From a virus, in the IMG/VR virus record IMGVR_UViG_3300008448_000438, positions 1 to 29,308 of that record: DNA of 29,308 bases; one strand, written 5' to 3'. The notes beneath the pieces are model-generated. The model ran no database searches. It saw only the letters and a list, made by a program, of their open reading frames with translations, and had not been told where the DNA came from. Positions 17,711-27,700 of the stretch are shown here, piece by piece (the stretch's first letter is position 1; the number at the start of each line of letters is the position of its first letter). A program made the position numbers and the translations under genes.

Positions 17711-19243
17711 ATGAACCTCGAAGAGATCATCAAGCGTTCGCAGAAAGCGCACTCGACGCACGACCAATGGAAGACGCTTTGGGACGAGTGCTACGAGTAC
17801 TCGATGCCGCACCGTGCGCGGTTCTTCTCGCACACCAACGGCCAGAAGAACACGCTGAACCTCTACGACAGCACGGCTGTCACCTCCATCCACGAGTTTG
17901 CGTCGCGCCTGCAAGCTGGCCTCACGCCAACCTTCTCGCGCTGGTCGCGCCTGCGGCCTGGCCGCATCATCGACCCCGACAACGCCAACGAGATCCAGGC
18001 CAAGCTTGACGAGATTGGCGAAGAGGTCTTCGCGGTCCTCCATCGCTCGAACTTCGACAGCCAGATCCACGAAGCCTACATGGAGCTTGGGATCGGCACG
18101 GGATCGCTCATCGCCGACTACGATCGCGACGACGTCATCCGTTTCACCGCGGTCCCGCTCACGCAGATGGCGATGGATGCCGGCCCATGGGGAACCGTCG
18201 ATGGGCGATTCCGCAAGCGCAAGATCCAGGTCGGCCTGATCGACAAGGAGTGGCCCGGCGCCAACATCCCGATGGAGCTGATGGATCGCATGGCGAACCG
18301 TCCGCTAGACGAGATCGAGGTCAACGAGGCGACCTTCCGCGACTGGTCCAAGCGCGTCGAGACCCATGTCTACGTCGTGTGGCTCTCGTCGCCCAAGGTC
18401 GAGATCCTGCGCACGACCTACAGCGGGGCCGGCGCCTGCCCGCACATCAACTTCCGCTGGTCCGTTGCTGCTGGCGAGGTCTATGGCCGCGGCCCGCTGC
18501 TCAACGCCATGCCCGACGTGCGCGTCGCCAACGTCATCGTGCAGCTGAATCTGGAGAACGCCGAGCTAGCTGTGTCTGGTCTGTGGCAGGGCGAGGACGA
18601 TGGCGTCCTCAACCCCAACACCATCACGCTGCTGCCCGGGACCATCATCCCCCACGCACGCGGATCGCAGGGCCTTCGCCCCCTCGAGGTGCCAAGCCGC
18701 TTCGACCTGTCGCAGGTGATCCTCAAGGACCTGCAGGCCAGCATCAAGCGCGCCCTTTACGACGAGGCGCTTGGCCCGCCCACCGGCACGCCCATGTCGG
18801 CGACCGAGGTTCAGGCCAGGATGCAGGATCTCTACCGGCGCATGGGATCGGCCTATGGTCGCCTCCAGCGCGAGCTGGTGCAGCCCGTCATCCGGCGCAC
18901 GATCTGGCTGCTCAAGCAGACCGGCCGCATCAGCCTGCCGTCCGTCGATGGCGACCTCGTGGAGATCAAGAGCGAGAGCCCGCTGGCGTCTGCCCAAAAG
19001 GACCAGGACGTCCAGCGCATGATGGAGTTTGCCGGCGCCCTGCAAGGCACGTTTGGCCAGCAGCTTCCGCTGATGATGCTGATGGAGCCCAACAAGGTCG
19101 CCAAGTGGTTGGCCGACCGCAAGGACATCCGCGCCGACCTCTTCTACACCGAGGAGCAGCAGCAGCAGATGCTGCAGCAGATGCAGCAGATGGCACAGCA
19201 GATGGGACCGCAAGCCGAAGGCGGGGGAGGAATGCTTGGATGA
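17711..19243 (+). CDS. Portal (head-to-tail connector) protein
   Basis: 510 residues, matching the T7-type head-to-tail connecting protein family (about 500-560 aa). Recognisable stretches: HDQWKTLWDECYEYSMPHRA near 16-35, LYDSTAVTSIHEFASRLQAG near 50-69, and EALGPPTGTPMSATEVQ near 353-369. It forms the dodecameric ring at one vertex through which DNA enters and leaves. The C terminus is a Gln/Met-rich tail (EEQQQQMLQQMQQMAQQM) followed by glycine, likely the flexible crown. No strong ribosome binding site. Confidence 0.92.
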   Translation: MNLEEIIKRSQKAHSTHDQWKTLWDECYEYSMPHRARFFSHTNGQKNTLNLYDSTAVTSIHEFASRLQAGLTPTFSRWSRLRPGRIIDPDNANEIQAKLDEIGEEVFAVLHRSNFDSQIHEAYMELGIGTGSLIADYDRDDVIRFTAVPLTQMAMDAGPWGTVDGRFRKRKIQVGLIDKEWPGANIPMELMDRMANRPLDEIEVNEATFRDWSKRVETHVYVVWLSSPKVEILRTTYSGAGACPHINFRWSVAAGEVYGRGPLLNAMPDVRVANVIVQLNLENAELAVSGLWQGEDDGVLNPNTITLLPGTIIPHARGSQGLRPLEVPSRFDLSQVILKDLQASIKRALYDEALGPPTGTPMSATEVQARMQDLYRRMGSAYGRLQRELVQPVIRRTIWLLKQTGRISLPSVDGDLVEIKSESPLASAQKDQDVQRMMEFAGALQGTFGQQLPLMMLMEPNKVAKWLADRKDIRADLFYTEEQQQQMLQQMQQMAQQMGPQAEGGGGMLG

Positions 19244-19532
19244 ATCGGAAGTCGTCGCCCGGCTGAGGTCGACCCTCGCAAAGCCCGCCGACAGCGGCGT
19301 CCACCCGCGCAAGGTGGAGCTGGCCGCTCACTCCGCGTTGTCGAAGCCCGACGGCGCGATGCTGCTCGAATACCTCGAGCAACTGACCCTGCGCACCGTG
19401 CATCCGCCGGGATCGCTCAACGAAGTGCTGCAATACCGCGAAGGCATGCGCTTTGCGGTATGGCTGATGCGTCACCTGATGGAAAGAGGAGCCATCGATG
19501 TTCCAGCGAAATCCCTACCCGAGAAGCCCTGA
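19236..19532 (+). CDS. Unknown 98-aa protein between portal and scaffold
   Basis: 98 residues from a TTG at 19236, supported by GGGGGAGG 5 bp ahead and the overlap with the portal stop. Helical, with SLNEVLQYREGMRFAVWLM near residue 65-83. Similar small genes sit between portal and scaffold in many podoviruses without known function. Overlaps the scaffold gene start by 35 bp. Confidence 0.6.
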   Translation: MDESEVVARLRSTLAKPADSGVHPRKVELAAHSALSKPDGAMLLEYLEQLTLRTVHPPGSLNEVLQYREGMRFAVWLMRHLMERGAIDVPAKSLPEKP

Positions 19533-20400
19533 CGACGCGTCTGGCGGCCCCGCGGCCGCGCCTTCCGGTGAGCCGCCGCCGCTGAGCGGCACGAGGTCTG
19601 GCGGCCTGACTGCTGGCGACCAGGCCGCGATCGCCGCGCAGCGCGCTGCCAATCCTGAAGCCCCTCTTCCCGATGGGTGGCTTGCGATGGAGAAACGACC
19701 GGACTGGCTGCCCGAAAAGTTCTACGACGCCCAGCGCAAGGCCGCTCGCCTGTCCGACTTCGGCAAGGCCTACGGCGAGGTCGAGCGCAAGGTCTTCACG
19801 CGCAGCGACGACCTGCGTCGCCAGGTCGAGCGCGACTTCGAGGAAGGCCGCATGAAGGCCCGGCCCGAGAAGCCCGAGGGCTACCAGGTCAAGCTGCCCG
19901 AGGGATACTCGAAGGAAAACTTCGAGCTGAACCTCAACGAAGCCAACCCGATGATGAAGTGGTGGCGATCGACTGCGCACGAGCTTGGCATGAACCAGAA
20001 CCAGTTCGAGGCCGGCATCGCTGCCTACGTCGATGGCATGGCTGCGGACATGCCCGACATCGACGCCGAGGTGAAGAGCCTTGGCGAGAACGGCATCCAG
20101 CGCATCGCCAACCTCCAGAAGGCCCTGACCAAGACGCTCGGCGCCGACTGGGAAGTGCTCAAGCCGCTCGCGACTTCGGCCAAGGCTTTCGAGGCGCTCG
20201 AGAAGCTTGTCGATGCACGCCTCATGGCAGGCAACCAGCCGCAGGGTGCGCCTTCGGCACCGGCCGGCGATGGGCGCACCCGCGAAGACCTGCGCAAAAT
20301 GATGATGGACCCGCGCTACCGCGACCCGTATCGCCGTGACCCGGCTTTCGTGCGCGAAGTTGGCGCTCTTCAGCAGCGTCTCTATGCAACCGGCGCATAA
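19498..20400 (+). CDS. Capsid scaffolding protein
   Basis: 300 residues from the ATG at 19498 (AAGAGGAG ahead). Low-complexity Pro/Gly/Ala N terminus (1-60), the typical scaffold motif RPDWLPEKFYD near 67-77, a charged helical body with YGEVERKVFTRSDDLRRQV, and a basic C-terminal helix (DPRYRDPYRRDPAFVREVGAL near 275-295) of the kind that binds the capsid protein. Acts inside the prohead during assembly and then leaves. Position between portal and capsid gene is as for T7 gene 9. Confidence 0.82.
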   Translation: MFQRNPYPRSPDDASGGPAAAPSGEPPPLSGTRSGGLTAGDQAAIAAQRAANPEAPLPDGWLAMEKRPDWLPEKFYDAQRKAARLSDFGKAYGEVERKVFTRSDDLRRQVERDFEEGRMKARPEKPEGYQVKLPEGYSKENFELNLNEANPMMKWWRSTAHELGMNQNQFEAGIAAYVDGMAADMPDIDAEVKSLGENGIQRIANLQKALTKTLGADWEVLKPLATSAKAFEALEKLVDARLMAGNQPQGAPSAPAGDGRTREDLRKMMMDPRYRDPYRRDPAFVREVGALQQRLYATGA

Positions 20401-20419
20401 GCGATAGGCGCGGAGACAA

Positions 20420-20461
20420 GGGGCGGGGTACGGCGAAGGAGCAATTCGCCTACCCGGCCCC
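20420..20461 (+). terminator. Strong hairpin between scaffold and capsid genes
   Basis: Arms GGGGC/GCCCC, GGGTA/TACCC and GGCGAA/TTCGCC with a 7-nt loop form a 16-bp stem with one mismatch and a bulge, followed by only GTTT. It may be a weak terminator, an attenuator or an RNA-processing stem that raises capsid mRNA. A direct repeat GGACCAACCGGC (20486-20497 and 20510-20521, 24 bp apart) follows before the capsid start. Confidence 0.5.
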
Positions 20462-20558
20462 GTTTCCGGGAGCCCCGGCCCGCAAGGACCAACCGGCGGC
20501 GACGTGAAGGGACCAACCGGCAGCGCGGTTCAACCCAACCTGCTCAAGGAGATTCCTC

Positions 20559-21386
20559 ATGTCGACCTCGATCGACAACAACTTCATCAAGCTCTTCGAC
20601 GACGAGACCTTCGTCGCGTTCCAGCGCGATGGTTCCCAGCTGCGCGGCACGATCCGCGAGAAGATGGGCGCCGGAAAGACGTTCCAGTTCCACAAGTACG
20701 GTTCCGGGACGATGTCGACCAAGGGCAAGCACGGCGACGTGCCGGTCATGAACGTCGACCACACCAACGTGACGCTCACCATCACCGACTACTACGGTGG
20801 CGAGTACATCAACGACCTCGACGAGCTCAAGACCAACATGGACGAGCGGCAGCTTGCCGCTGGCGCGTTGGCCAAGGCTGCTGGTCGCAAGGTCGACGAC
20901 ACGATCACCGCGGCTGCCTATGCGTCGCTGCCTGCCGGCCAGCAGATCGCGGCCGCGGCAACGGGGCTCACCCGTGCCAAGGTCCTGACGCTGATGGAGC
21001 TCATGGGCACCAACGAGATCCCGGACGATGGCGGCCGCGTTTGCCTCATTGCGCCGGAGCAGTGGACCAACCTCCTGACCATCTCCGAGTTCGCGTCCCA
21101 GGACTATGTCGGTCCCGACGCGCTCCCGTGGAAGTCGGGTGTCACGGCGAAGCGCTGGCTGGGCATCATGTGGATGCAGTTCACCGGCCTCACGCTGGCG
21201 TCCACGACCCGTCGATGCCTCGCCTACCACAAGTCCGCGATGGCGCTGGGCATGAACAGCGAGATCCGCACCAACTTCGACTGGGTGCCGCAGAAGGGCG
21301 AGTACTTCGCCCAGGCGCGCATCACGGTCGGCGCGGTGCGCATCGAGGACACCGGCGTGTTCCAGATCGACTGCACCGAGACCTGA
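20559..21386 (+). CDS. Major capsid protein
   Basis: 275 residues from the ATG at 20559 (AAGGAG ahead). Pattern fits an HK97-fold podovirus capsid protein without a long N-terminal extension: KLFDDETFVAFQRDGS, then GTMSTKGKHGDVPV, then TLTITDYYGGEYINDLDE, a spine-helix-like segment (LAKAAGRKVDDTITAAAYAS), and FDWVPQKGEYFAQARITVGA near the C terminus. Codon use is strongly biased to C-ending codons, as expected of the most expressed gene. It builds the icosahedral head with the scaffold encoded upstream. Confidence 0.88.
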   Translation: MSTSIDNNFIKLFDDETFVAFQRDGSQLRGTIREKMGAGKTFQFHKYGSGTMSTKGKHGDVPVMNVDHTNVTLTITDYYGGEYINDLDELKTNMDERQLAAGALAKAAGRKVDDTITAAAYASLPAGQQIAAAATGLTRAKVLTLMELMGTNEIPDDGGRVCLIAPEQWTNLLTISEFASQDYVGPDALPWKSGVTAKRWLGIMWMQFTGLTLASTTRRCLAYHKSAMALGMNSEIRTNFDWVPQKGEYFAQARITVGAVRIEDTGVFQIDCTET

Positions 21387-21402
21387 GGAAGGAGAACCTC
21401 CC

Positions 21403-21705
21403 ATGGCATTCACCGCCAGCCAGCTCTTCCGCGTCGCGTCCTTCGGCGCCAACGGGCTCTACGTTTACATCGACAAGGACAACGACGGCGCCGCGACCGT
21501 CGACACCTCGGGCTACATGAGCGCTGCGTTCGAGCAGCTCAAGGTGGGCGACGTCGTCCTGCGTATCTCGGCCTCGGCGTTCAGCTCGACGCTCAACACG
21601 ATCACCACGGTCGGTACCGCCGGCTGGCATGTCGTGATGACGAACGCATCGGGCGTCGTGAACCTGAGCGACACGCTCGCTCTCACGGTCACCAACACCG
21701 ACTGA
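21403..21705 (+). CDS. Small beta-rich capsid-associated protein
   Basis: 100 residues from the ATG at 21403 (AAGGAGAA ahead), 17 bp after the capsid gene and before a terminator, so made with the capsid protein. It is beta-rich and Thr/Ser/Ala-rich (NGLYVYIDKDNDGAATVDT, HVVMTNASGVVNLSDTLAL). Proteins like it follow capsid genes in many podoviruses, and a decoration or head-fibre role is likely. No exact family name. Confidence 0.65.
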   Translation: MAFTASQLFRVASFGANGLYVYIDKDNDGAATVDTSGYMSAAFEQLKVGDVVLRISASAFSSTLNTITTVGTAGWHVVMTNASGVVNLSDTLALTVTNTD

Positions 21706-21711
21706 GCAACT

Positions 21712-21748
21712 GGCGGGGCCTTGCTTTTGCAGGGCCCCGCCTTCTTCC
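21712..21748 (+). terminator. Rho-independent terminator after the capsid genes
   Basis: A perfect 9-bp stem GGCGGGGCC/GGCCCCGCC with 12-nt loop (TTGCTTTTGCAG) followed by TTCTTCC. As in T7 after the capsid gene, partial termination here would keep capsid mRNA above tail mRNA. Confidence 0.7.
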
Positions 21749-21772
21749 TGACGGCGTGCTTGGGGTCGTGCA

Positions 21773-22354
21773 ATGGCCGACACGAAGATCGACATTTGCT
21801 CTCGTGCTCTCATCGAGCTTGGCGCCAACCAGATCGCGGATTTTTCCGGCACGACCACGGAGAGCGTGATCGCAAGCCAGCTCTACGACGCGACCGTCCG
21901 CAAGGTGCTGTCCCGTCACCCATGGCGCTTCGCCACGATCGGTGCGTCGATCAACAAGATCGAGAGCACGAACGAGACCGCCTTCGACAGCGCCTACCAG
22001 CTGCCCGCCGACTTTGTTGCGCTCTGGAACGTCCGCAGCGTTGGCGACGACGACATGGCTGCCGACGAATGGGTGGTCTACGGCTCGGAGGTCCACATCA
22101 ACCACGGCGACGACACCCTCGAGATCGACTACACGCGGGTCGTCGACGAGAGCTACTTCCCGGCGCACTTCACCGAGGCGCTGGAGGCCGCTCTGATGCA
22201 CCGATTCTGCGGTCCCCTGTCGCACTCTGGCTCCATGCGCGATGCCCTTGGTCGCTCCTACGAGATGCTGCTGTCCAAGGCCTGCCACATCGACAGCCGC
22301 CAGGATGCGCCCAACCGCATCAAGCCTTGGCGGTTGATCTCGGCTCGACGCTGA
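21773..22354 (+). CDS. Tail tubular protein A (T7 gp11-like adaptor)
   Basis: 193 residues. Opening MADTKIDICSRALIELGANQ and then VRKVLSRHPWRFATIG near 42-57 are the standard marks of the T7 gp11/P22 gp4-like adaptor family, as is AYQLPADFVALWNV near 71-84. It forms the ring between portal and tail nozzle. The ATG at 21773 has a weak binding site. The gene ends by TGATG overlap with the next gene. Confidence 0.85.
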   Translation: MADTKIDICSRALIELGANQIADFSGTTTESVIASQLYDATVRKVLSRHPWRFATIGASINKIESTNETAFDSAYQLPADFVALWNVRSVGDDDMAADEWVVYGSEVHINHGDDTLEIDYTRVVDESYFPAHFTEALEAALMHRFCGPLSHSGSMRDALGRSYEMLLSKACHIDSRQDAPNRIKPWRLISARR

Positions 22355-24282
22355 TGTTCCAGCGTCAGACAAGCCTTCAGACCAACCTCGCCTCTGGCGA
22401 GATTGATGCGCTGATGCGCATGCGCTCCGACGTCAAGGGGTGGCGCAACGGCGCCAAGGTCGTGGAGAACTTCCGCGGATTGCTTCAGGGCGGCCAGAGG
22501 TCGCGCCCGCCGCTTCAGAGCGTCGTGGCAAGCTGGGGCACGGTTGACGGCCAGCTGCTCGAGTTCGAGTTCGACGGCACCCAAGGCTACGTCATGAAGC
22601 TTGAGGGCGCCAATCTGCGCATCAGGCGCACCAGCGACGGCGCTGATTGCGGCACGCTGTCGACGCCCTATGCCGCAAGCGAGATCCGGGAGGTGTCTGT
22701 GGCGCAGAGTGGCGACGTCCTGCTGCTCTTCCACAAGAACTACCAGCCGCGGCAGGTCACCCGCACCGGGGCGACAACCTTCACGATCGCGACCTGGGAT
22801 TTTGACACCAGCGGCACGCCGGCGAAGTATCTCGGCCCGTTCTATCGCTACGAGGCCAGCTCGATCACGCTGACGCCGTCCGCGACGACCGGCACGATCA
22901 CCGTGACCGCAAGCACGGCGATCTTCACCGACACGAGCTGGAACGGTCTCTATATCCGCATCGGCGGCAAGCAGGTCCTGCTGGGGACGCGCACCTCCGA
23001 CACGGTGATGGGTGGCTGCACCGTGGTCGAGACGCTTGCCAACACCAGCGCGACGACGGACTGGCAAGAGCAGGTCTACTCCGCGAAGCGTGGGTGGCCA
23101 ATCTGCGCGTGCTTCCATGACGACCGGCTTGTGCTTGGCGGCGGAAAAACGCGCCGACAAGGCCTCTACCTGTCGCAGGTCGGAAGCTACAAGAACTTCG
23201 ACTCCGGCACCGGGCTTGATGCGCAAGCGATCTGGACAGGCATCAGCGTCGACAAGGTGCAAGACATCCGCCGCGTCGTCAGCCACCAGAACCTGCTGGT
23301 CTTCACCGACCAGCTCGTCGCCTATTGCCCGCAGTCCGAGACGAAGCCCCTCACGCCAGCGACGATCTCGATCCGTCCGCAAGCCAACTACGGCATCACG
23401 ACGACCTGCAACGGCAAGGTCTTCGATGGCGCCGTCTCCTATGCGCAAACGGGCGGCAAGGTCATGCGCGAGCTGATCTACAACGACACGATCCAGGCCT
23501 ACAGCGCCGAGCAAACCAGCGTGTTTACGGCGCAGCGCGTGTCCAACCCCCAAGCGATCGCTGCTCTTCCTGCTTCGGCGTCGATTCCGGAGCAGTACCT
23601 GTTCGTTGTCATGGACAACGGCGGCATGGCTGTCCTGCACAGCCTTCGCTCGCAGCAGCTCACCGGATGGACGTTCTGGACCACGCCGAACGGACTCTTC
23701 AAGTCCGTTGCCGTCGTCAACAACGAGGCCTTTGTCCTCATCTTGCGTGGCACGACCTACAGCCTTGAGAAGTTTCGCTTCGACGTGGAAGCGTCGCTCG
23801 ACGGCTTCACCACCCATGCCGCGGCCGCGACGTTTGCATCTGGCGTTCTGGGGCCAGCGCGTGCCGACGGCAAGTACGACGTCGTCTCCGCTGGCAAGCA
23901 CTACGGCACCCTGTCCCTCAGCGGTGGCGTGCTGACGCCTGATGTCGCCCCCACGAGCGAGACCTACATCGGCATCGGTTGGTCTCCGACTCTCGAGACG
24001 CTTCCGCCAGAGATCGAAACGCCCATCGGGTCGCTGCACGTTCGCCCCAAGCGGCTCAGCCAGGTCTCCGTGACGATCGCTGGCTCCGTGAGCGTGCGCG
24101 CCAACGGCCAGGACCTCGATGTCTGGGACGTCGCGCAAGATCCGAACACGCAGGATCGACGCAAGTCGAACACCTATCACTTCCGTCTTCTTGGCTGGAA
24201 GCAAGACCCAACCGTGACGCTTGGCATCCAGGTGCCGCTGCCCGTCACGATCCTCGGATTCGCAACCGTGGTTGGTTACTGA
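22354..24282 (+). CDS. Tail tubular protein B (T7 gp12-like nozzle)
   Basis: 642 residues. N-terminal QTNLASGEIDALMRMRSDVK, then WRNGAKVVENFRGLLQGGQR (the usual G-A-RRPG-type region), then LEFEFDGTQGYVMKLE and SVAQSGDVLLLFHKNYQPRQV, are the ordered blocks of the T7 gp12-like tail nozzle family. Mainly beta with propeller-like repeats. It forms the hexameric tail end that carries fibres or spikes. The frame is open upstream into the tail-tube A gene, but the ATG at 22354 is set by the overlap. Confidence 0.85.
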   Translation: MFQRQTSLQTNLASGEIDALMRMRSDVKGWRNGAKVVENFRGLLQGGQRSRPPLQSVVASWGTVDGQLLEFEFDGTQGYVMKLEGANLRIRRTSDGADCGTLSTPYAASEIREVSVAQSGDVLLLFHKNYQPRQVTRTGATTFTIATWDFDTSGTPAKYLGPFYRYEASSITLTPSATTGTITVTASTAIFTDTSWNGLYIRIGGKQVLLGTRTSDTVMGGCTVVETLANTSATTDWQEQVYSAKRGWPICACFHDDRLVLGGGKTRRQGLYLSQVGSYKNFDSGTGLDAQAIWTGISVDKVQDIRRVVSHQNLLVFTDQLVAYCPQSETKPLTPATISIRPQANYGITTTCNGKVFDGAVSYAQTGGKVMRELIYNDTIQAYSAEQTSVFTAQRVSNPQAIAALPASASIPEQYLFVVMDNGGMAVLHSLRSQQLTGWTFWTTPNGLFKSVAVVNNEAFVLILRGTTYSLEKFRFDVEASLDGFTTHAAAATFASGVLGPARADGKYDVVSAGKHYGTLSLSGGVLTPDVAPTSETYIGIGWSPTLETLPPEIETPIGSLHVRPKRLSQVSVTIAGSVSVRANGQDLDVWDVAQDPNTQDRRKSNTYHFRLLGWKQDPTVTLGIQVPLPVTILGFATVVGY

Positions 24283-24767
24283 TGGCCATCGGAAAAATCG
24301 CCCTTGCTGCCGCTTCCACGGCTGCGTCGCTCTATGGCGCCGCAAGCTCCTACAAGCTTGCTGGTGCTCAATCCAAGGCCGCTGCAGCGCAAGTCGAGTC
24401 TGCGCGACAGGCTGCCGAGGTCGAGGCTGCCATGCAGTCTTCCGAGCGCGTTCGTCGCTTCGAGCAGACTGCGTCGTCCCAGATCACGGCAGCGGCTGCT
24501 CGAGGAGTTGAGCTCGACAGCTTCGATGCGATACGCCGAGATGACTCACGCAAGCTTGATGACGATCTCGTCAACATCAGGGCCAACGTTGGCAATCGCC
24601 TGAGGCAGCTCGACCTCTATGGGTACGATGCCGATCTCAGCGCACGGGCAAAGCAGGGCGCTGCCATCTCTACCGCCGGTCGCTCCCTCTTTGACTTTGC
24701 GGGCACCGCTTACAAAGAGTGGCCTGGGCAACCTGCTCGCGTAACGAATCCCGCTCGTGAAAGGTGA
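24282..24767 (+). CDS. Internal virion protein (T7 gp14-like)
   Basis: 161 residues, beginning MAIGKIALAAASTAASLYGA, a small-residue hydrophobic helix, followed by an Ala/Gln-rich coiled coil (AQSKAAAAQVESARQAAEVE ... FEQTASSQITAAAARGV). This composition and position, between tail nozzle and a giant internal protein, fit the smallest ejection protein, which inserts in the outer membrane during DNA entry. Start by TGATG overlap. Confidence 0.75.
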   Translation: MAIGKIALAAASTAASLYGAASSYKLAGAQSKAAAAQVESARQAAEVEAAMQSSERVRRFEQTASSQITAAAARGVELDSFDAIRRDDSRKLDDDLVNIRANVGNRLRQLDLYGYDADLSARAKQGAAISTAGRSLFDFAGTAYKEWPGQPARVTNPARER

Positions 24768-24770
24768 TTC

Positions 24771-27700
24771 ATGGCTGACCTTCCGCGCTATTCGCAAGTA
24801 GCGAGGGTCGCGCTCCAGGACATCGGAGTTCAGCGGCTTCGTGGCCTTGAGGAAGCGTCAAGCTTTGGCTTGATGTCTTCCCGCATGGGCCAGGAGATGT
24901 CTCGCGAGCTGATGCGTGAGTGGCAGGGTGAGCTTGCTCGCCAAGGCAAGAAGGATGGCTCCATTGTTGTGCGCGATGAAGCCGGAAATCTCGCGCCCAT
25001 GTCGGTTCGCGAGGATCGCACAAGCTATGGCCAGGCGTTCATGGCTGCGCACGCCGAAGCCTTCACGGCCGCGCTCAAGACGGATGCATCCAAGCAGTTT
25101 GGCTTGATGCACCAGCGCGCTTTCTCTCCTGTCGACCCAGATGGCAAGCCGCTGCCGACGCCGGAAGATCCTGTCGCGCTGTTTGACAGGTCTGCGGAAG
25201 CGTACACGGCCAAGAGCTTGGAGTCCGTTCCAGACTATCTTCGTGGTCCGTCTGAGAATGCCATGGCAGAGCTGAATGCCCGGCATCGGATGAAGCTTGT
25301 CGAGGATGTCAGGCGCCGCAACGTGGCCCAGCAGGTCAGCGTTCTCGCCGATGCAGTCAATACGTCGACGGCTGAGGCAAGCGCTGCAGCAAGGTCTGGC
25401 GACGAGTCACTTGCTGCGCGAAAGCGCAACGACGTGCAGAACCATTTCAACGCGATGGGGGTCTTGGACCCTGACAACTGGACACCCGGTCGCATCAGCG
25501 GCGAACTCCGAATGGTTGATGCGAACCTCGACGCCACGCGAATCGAGGTGGCTGTCTTCAAGAAGTTCAGCTCGAGCTACTCGTACAGGTTTTCTGACAG
25601 AGCCCTCTCAGCATCCCTGGAAGAACTTGCAAAGCTAAGGCCGGGCCTTGTCGAAAAGTACGGCGACAAGGTCGCCGACGTCATGATCCGAGATGTTGGC
25701 GAGCGCATTCGCCTCAAGGGTGAGACGGCTCGTTCTGCGGATGCTGCGTTCGAACGCGGTCAGGAAGACACGTTCAATCGCATGCGCACGGACTTTCTGC
25801 GCCTCATCTCCACGGCACCTGAAGGCAGCCTTCCCGGCATGGCAAAGGACTATGTCGAACGGATCAACCAGGTGCTTGGTCCGCGATACGGTTCGAAGGC
25901 TGTCTTGGACACCTTGAACGAAAGGATCGTCAGCAGCCAGCCAGACAACGTCAGTCGTCGAGAGACGGAACAGAAGATGGTGAGCCTTGCTGCCCGCCTC
26001 TCTTCTGATCCAAGCGTCAAAAAGGATGAGGCCCAGAAGGCCCTGCTTGAGACCTTTGCTCCCGAAGGCTTGAGCTCGATCGCCATGGCTCAGGTTCGCG
26101 ATCTCTTCAACAGAGGAATGATCGCCGACAACCAGCGCGCCAACCAAGAGAGAGAGGAGTCTCGCAAGGCGGAATTGGCATCGGCCAAGACCGCCAACGA
26201 AGAGCGCTACCTTCGGATGCTTGCATCGCACGAAGAAGAGTCTGCTCGATCGGATGACGGAAGCGTTGCTACGCTGCGCGACAAGTTCATCGAGCGTGTA
26301 CAGAACGCGCTTGGCCCTCAGTACGCGGCAAAGGCAAGCCGCGAAACGCTGAACGAGCGCGTTGCGAGGAACATGCCCGATAACGTCGATCGGGCAACCA
26401 AGGCGCAGTACTACGTCAACCTTGCGTCGGAGATCGCTTCGACCAAGGACGTCGACAAGGTTGAGTCCGAGAACGCCATCCTCGAAACCGTCGAGAAGCT
26501 TGGCCTCGGTCCCCAGGTCGCTGCCCGGGTCCGGGACGTCTTTGCGAGAGGTCGTGTTTCCGACATCAACCAAGGTGAAGCGGAAGCACAAGCCGCGAGA
26601 ACCCGCGAGATGTCCGAAGCTCGAGCGGTTTTCAACAAGAAGCAGAAGGACGAGCTCGAGGCCCAGGAGCGTAGAAGGCTTGTTGCCCAGATCGGTTACG
26701 CCCGCGGCATGAAGGAGGCCGGCGGGGACTTCGACAAGTGGGCGTTCGAAGATTCCAAGATGTCGCTGCAGAGCGCAAACGATGCGCAAATCATGATGAC
26801 GATTGCCTCAAAAGGTGGCGGCCTCAGCCCTCGCCTCAAAGCAGCCGTTGAGCTTCTTTCGAGTGCGCCAACCTCTTCTGTCGTCCGCAACATGGAAGGA
26901 CTTGTCGGCGTCCTGCAGCTGAACAAGGAATACGTGCGCTTTGCGACACAGGGGCAGTCCGAGGCGAGCATTCATCGACTTGAGTCTGTCCTCAATGCGC
27001 ACGCCGAGTACCAGAGGCGCATGCGCGTCGCTGATGAGACCAAGAACCAAGCCGAAGCGACTGCAGCAACCAATCAGTTCGAAACGGCGCTGAACCGAAT
27101 TGAGAGCAGCGTCAACAGGGCGCCAATCCAAGTCGAGGAGATGCAACGGCATCACGGCGACAAGTTCCAAGCCAAGCTTGATGCGGCCACCGACGAGATC
27201 ATCAACGACACCGGCGGTGGTCTGTCACTCGGGCGCGTGTATCGCTTCAAGGGCGGGAAGTACTTTGCCGGAAGCGCCCTGTTTGGCGACGGGTCAACTG
27301 CGATGCGTTCGTTTGCGTCGTTTGGCGGATCGGAGATGGACAGCCTTCCTGTTGGCCGCTTCTTGAACCAGCTTCCTGGAGCCTTCCTTGGGTCGCTTGC
27401 CGAGGCAAGTGCAGCCATTGCCGGAGGCGATCCCCAGAAGTGGAACCTCTACGTTTCTTCCCTGCCAGGCTTGGCGACGTTTTCCGCGTGGCGTCCAATC
27501 GTGTGGGATGACTACACACGAAACGAGATCAAGCGCTCAATCAAGCTCACCGCGGCCGCAAACGGTGGCCACGACGCAGCGATCTCACTTGCGACCAGGG
27601 AAGTGTCTCGTCGTCTCGAGCAGGAAAACTGGGGGCCTACGCTCTATCATCATCAAGGCGCATCACTCATGGCGAACAACGATCGCTCTGTTGCTGTGAT

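Noticed and set aside
22258-24345. 695-codon open frame antisense to the tail nozzle gene
   Set aside because: Same reason: low-complexity Arg-rich product opposite a well-supported gene.
25635-26789. 384-codon frame antisense to the ejection protein
   Set aside because: Opposite a continuous 1163-codon gene with internal protein repeats; no start signal.
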